From Clostridiaceae bacterium (GTDB taxonomy: Bacteria > Bacillota > Clostridia > UBA1212 > DUPL01), in NCBI GenBank assembly GCA_012522035.1, contig JAAYLF010000256.1, positions 1-25,936 of the forward strand: a stretch of DNA of 25,936 nucleotides, in the 5' to 3' direction. Positions within the stretch are counted from its first letter, which is position 1; every line of letters starts with the position of its first letter. Below the pieces are notes generated by a model. It worked only from the letters and a program-made list of their open reading frames with translations. It was not told the origin of the DNA and did no database searches. Both the position numbers and the translations under genes were made by a program. Below, in pieces: positions 23,568 through 25,936 of this stretch.

Positions 23568-24617
23568 GTGAAAACAGAAATATTTAAAGTTGATCCTGAG
23601 AATATTGATGAAGATATAATGAAATACTGTGGGGAAAAGATAAGGGAAGGAAAACTTGTCTGTTTCCCCACTGAAACTGTCTATGGGCTTGGAGCCAATG
23701 CCTTGGATGAAAAAGCCGTGGAAGGTATATTTTTGGCCAAGGGAAGACCTCAGGACAACCCCCTTATTGTTCACATTGCAGAATATGGAATGCTTGATGG
23801 CATAGTGAAAACAGTTCAAAGAGAAGAAATACTGTTAAAAAGATTAAGCGACAGGTTCTGGCCAGGACCTTTGACATTGATTGTATCCAAAGAGAAGACG
23901 GTGTCAGATGTGGTAACCTGTGGACTTGATACTGTCGGAGTCAGATACCCATCAAACAGCATTACACAAAGTCTGATAAAACACGCAAGAGTTCCCATTG
24001 CAGCACCCAGTGCAAACATATCGGGGAAACCAAGTCCAACAAAGGCCAGTCATGTAATTCAGGACTTGACCGGCAAAGTGGACATTATTCTAGACGGAGG
24101 GCCATGTCAGGTAGGTCTTGAGTCAACGGTTTTGGATATTGTGTCCTGGCCGCCAATCATACTGAGACCAGGTGCTGTTACCCAAGAGGATATCAGCGAG
24201 GTGGTAATGGAGGTTTCCGAGCATGAATGGCAGAAGGAAGTGGACAAGCCAAGGTCGCCGGGGATGAAATACAAACACTACGCTCCTAATGCAAAAATTA
24301 CGATATACAAAGGTGAGGAGAACAAGGTAGCAAGCAGGATTAACGAAGAATTGAAGAATGCAAATAATTTGGGACTGAATGCATTTGTTCTTGCATCTGA
24401 GGAAACCCTTTGTTATTATAATAAAGAAAAAGCACTATCCTTGGGAAGCAGGCACAATCCACTAGAGCAAGCTTCCAGGCTTTATGACTGTCTGAGAAAA
24501 TTTGATGAAATGGGAGCAGATGTGGTTTTTGCCGAAGCGATTGAAAACAAGGGCGTAGGAGATGCCATTATGAACAGGTTGTTTAGAGCTGCCAGTGGCA
24601 GGTTGGTTAATATATAG
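23568..24617 (+). CDS. L-threonylcarbamoyladenylate synthase, Sua5 type
   Basis: This enzyme makes threonylcarbamoyl-AMP from threonine, bicarbonate and ATP, the first step of t6A formation at position 37 of tRNAs that read ANN codons. The 349 residues contain the YrdC domain (FPTETVYGLGANAL, KGRPQDNPLIVHI, APSANISGKPSPT) and, from about residue 225, the Sua5 C-terminal domain (RSPGMKYKHYAPNAK). The GTG start lies four bases after the distal prfA stop, with GGGAGG inside the prfA continuation, so translation is probably coupled to full-length prfA. The gene prmC, often found between prfA and this gene, is absent. Confidence 0.95.
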   Translation: MKTEIFKVDPENIDEDIMKYCGEKIREGKLVCFPTETVYGLGANALDEKAVEGIFLAKGRPQDNPLIVHIAEYGMLDGIVKTVQREEILLKRLSDRFWPGPLTLIVSKEKTVSDVVTCGLDTVGVRYPSNSITQSLIKHARVPIAAPSANISGKPSPTKASHVIQDLTGKVDIILDGGPCQVGLESTVLDIVSWPPIILRPGAVTQEDISEVVMEVSEHEWQKEVDKPRSPGMKYKHYAPNAKITIYKGEENKVASRINEELKNANNLGLNAFVLASEETLCYYNKEKALSLGSRHNPLEQASRLYDCLRKFDEMGADVVFAEAIENKGVGDAIMNRLFRAASGRLVNI

Positions 24618-24638
24618 AGAAAGAGGTTTTGTGTAATT

Positions 24639-25124
24639 TTGAAGATATTATTCGTCTGTACCGGGAATACCTGTAGGAGCTATATGGCTGAAACATTAAT
24701 GAAAGATCTTGTTAAAAAGGCAGCATCAAGTGGCCTCATCTCTGAAAATGCCATTATGGTGGAGTCTGCAGGTTTGTTTGTGGTGGAGGAAACTGCGAAT
24801 AATAAGGCTGTCAGTGTTATGGAAGAAGAGTTTGGTATAAAGACTGAGAAACACGCTGCCAGACAAATAACACGAGAGCTTATAGAAGACAGTGATCTGA
24901 TACTCACAATGACAGACAGACACAAGCGTGCAATTCTTGATGCCTTCCCGGTGTACAAGGATAAAATATATACGCTGCTGGAATATGCATATCCTGAAAC
25001 AACAGTTGTTGATATTCAGGATCCTTACGGAGGAGACAGACAGGACTATTTTGAAAGTGCTGTGTCTATAAACAATGCTATTAAAGCCATGTTCTACAAA
25101 TTGATTGAGGAGATGGAGAAATAG
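24639..25124 (+). CDS. ywlE: Low-molecular-weight protein arginine phosphatase (YwlE type)
   Basis: This 161-residue cytoplasmic phosphatase belongs to the LMW-PTP fold. The P-loop is C7-T-G-N-T11-C-R13-S. Threonine at position 11, as in Bacillus YwlE, favours phospho-arginine over phospho-tyrosine, so it likely reverses McsB-type arginine phosphorylation. The general-acid loop is seen as DIQDPYGG. RSYMAE replaces the common RSPMAE. The start is TTG 24639, with AGAGG 12 bases upstream. It sits between sua5 and upp, a common Gram-positive order apart from the missing rpiB. Confidence 0.9.
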   Translation: MKILFVCTGNTCRSYMAETLMKDLVKKAASSGLISENAIMVESAGLFVVEETANNKAVSVMEEEFGIKTEKHAARQITRELIEDSDLILTMTDRHKRAILDAFPVYKDKIYTLLEYAYPETTVVDIQDPYGGDRQDYFESAVSINNAIKAMFYKLIEEMEK

Positions 25125-25150
25125 CAAATCTAAAGTTATGGAGGATAAAT

Positions 25151-25780
25151 ATGGGAAGTGTACACGGTATTGATCATCCGCTTATTCAGCATAAGATTGC
25201 GATGTTAAGAGATGTGAATACTCAAACCAAGGATTTTAGGAAATTGGTATCGGAAGTTGCGATGCTGATGTGTTACGAAGTTACTCGTAATCTACCCCTT
25301 AAAGAAGTGGAAGTAGAAACACCAATAACGAAATGCAAGGCAAAGATGCTTGCGGGCAAAGATGTATGTTTTGTACCAATTCTTAGAGCTGGTCTGGGAA
25401 TGGTTGATGGTGTTTTAAGGCTAATGCCTTTTGCAAAGGTGGGTCATATAGGTCTTTACAGGGATCCGGATACCTTGCAGCCAGTGGAGTACTATTGCAA
25501 GTTGCCAAAAGATGTAGCAGACAGAATGGTAATAATTCTTGACCCAATGCTGGCAACAGGAGGTTCTGCATCAAGTGCTATTACATTTATTAAACGTAGA
25601 GGTGCGGAAACAATCAAACTAATGTCCCTGATTGCTGCTCCTGAAGGCATAGAAAGAGTACAACAGGATCACCCTGATGTGGATATCTATTGTGCAGCAA
25701 TTGATGAAAAGCTGAATGAACATGCATATATAGTACCTGGTCTTGGCGATGCAGGCGACAGACTGTTTGGTACGAAATAA
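25151..25780 (+). CDS. upp: Uracil phosphoribosyltransferase
   Basis: UPRT converts uracil and PRPP to UMP for pyrimidine salvage. The 209-residue protein has normal length, the PRPP-binding loop ILDPMLATGGSA and the uracil-binding end YIVPGLGDAGDRLFGTK. GGAGG at 25140-25144 precedes ATG 25151. It is the last gene of the run and is followed by a strong terminator. Confidence 0.97.
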   Translation: MGSVHGIDHPLIQHKIAMLRDVNTQTKDFRKLVSEVAMLMCYEVTRNLPLKEVEVETPITKCKAKMLAGKDVCFVPILRAGLGMVDGVLRLMPFAKVGHIGLYRDPDTLQPVEYYCKLPKDVADRMVIILDPMLATGGSASSAITFIKRRGAETIKLMSLIAAPEGIERVQQDHPDVDIYCAAIDEKLNEHAYIVPGLGDAGDRLFGTK

Positions 25781-25783
25781 AAT

Positions 25784-25808
25784 GATACCGGGAAACCGGT
25801 ATCTTTTT
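25784..25808 (+). terminator. Rho-independent terminator after upp
   Basis: GATACCGG and CCGGTATC form a perfect eight-base stem with a GAAA loop, followed by five T. The minus-strand flank is also T-rich, so it may end transcription from the other side as well. Confidence 0.92.
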
Positions 25809-25892
25809 AATGTTATAGGAAATTGCTCTATATCGGCATAAGGAAGAAAGAAGAAAAAATGTAAAATATATACATTAAGGGGTGAGTTTTGA

Positions 25893-25936
25893 CTAGAAGA
25901 TAAAAAATCCGTCTTCCTCGATATCATCTTCCAGAC
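25893..25936 (-). CDS. Possible C-terminal end of a minus-strand gene that runs off the window
   Basis: Read on the minus strand from the window edge, the last codons give an acidic tail, LEDDIEEDGFFIF, and then TAG. Only 14 codons are inside the window, so this is a guess based on composition and on the facing terminator. Nothing recognisable lies between the upp terminator and this point. Confidence 0.3.
   Translation of the reverse strand, partial: LEDDIEEDGFFIF

Noticed and set aside
23313..23819. Minus-strand open frame of 168 codons over the prfA end and sua5 start
   Set aside because: It covers conserved coding sequence on the other strand and has no support of its own; it does not explain the UAG.

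Overview
The window looks like chromosome from a low-GC, Gram-positive anaerobe of the Clostridia. The evidence is AT-rich intergenic DNA, strong GGAGG-type ribosome binding sites, frequent GTG and TTG starts, sigma-A-like promoters, a sortase-type cell-wall anchor, a YwlE-type arginine phosphatase and several plant-polysaccharide glycosidases. I cannot name the species from the sequence alone. No tRNA, rRNA, insertion sequence, CRISPR array or prophage gene was seen. No gene-free stretch exceeds about 210 bases.

Layout. (1) 71-2323: a polar amino-acid ABC importer (binding protein, permease, ATPase), ending in a terminator. The binding-protein gene has an amber codon in its signal peptide and a circularly permuted domain order. 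(2) 2360-4874: a metal-resistance operon made of a CadC/SmtB-type repressor with its operator, a free-standing HMA metal-binding protein and a Zn/Cd/Pb P-type ATPase. (3) 4876-8286, minus strand: a corrinoid protein, a GH106-like glycoside hydrolase broken by a one-base frameshift, and a HAD phosphatase that lacks its nucleophile. (4) 8463-9551: an RtcB-type RNA ligase. (5) 9553-11505, minus: a large polytopic membrane protein that resembles GT-C glycosyltransferases. (6) 11622-14708: a GH2 beta-galactosidase. (7) 14825-16257: a flavodoxin and a SpoU/TrmH RNA methyltransferase. (8) 16258-17571, minus: an AI-2E-family permease. (9) 17781-20577: a secreted sortase-anchored protein and a GH78-like rhamnosidase, each with its own promoter and terminator. 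(10) 20622-21362, minus: a small membrane protein and a DUF3343 protein. (11) 21517-25780: a housekeeping run ybaB-recR-prfA-sua5-ywlE-upp, closed by a strong terminator.

The most striking observation is in prfA. The gene for release factor 1, the factor that reads UAG, has an in-frame UAG at codon 324. The conserved RF1 C-terminus continues intact for 32 more codons to a UAA next to sua5. This could be a sequence error, a recent nonsense mutation or a self-regulating readthrough site, by analogy with the prfB frameshift. Three other genes (binding protein, GH106-like enzyme, HAD protein) also carry single-site lesions. Base-call quality therefore has to be settled before any biological reading. 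TAG also ends many intact genes here, so a general reassignment of UAG is unlikely.
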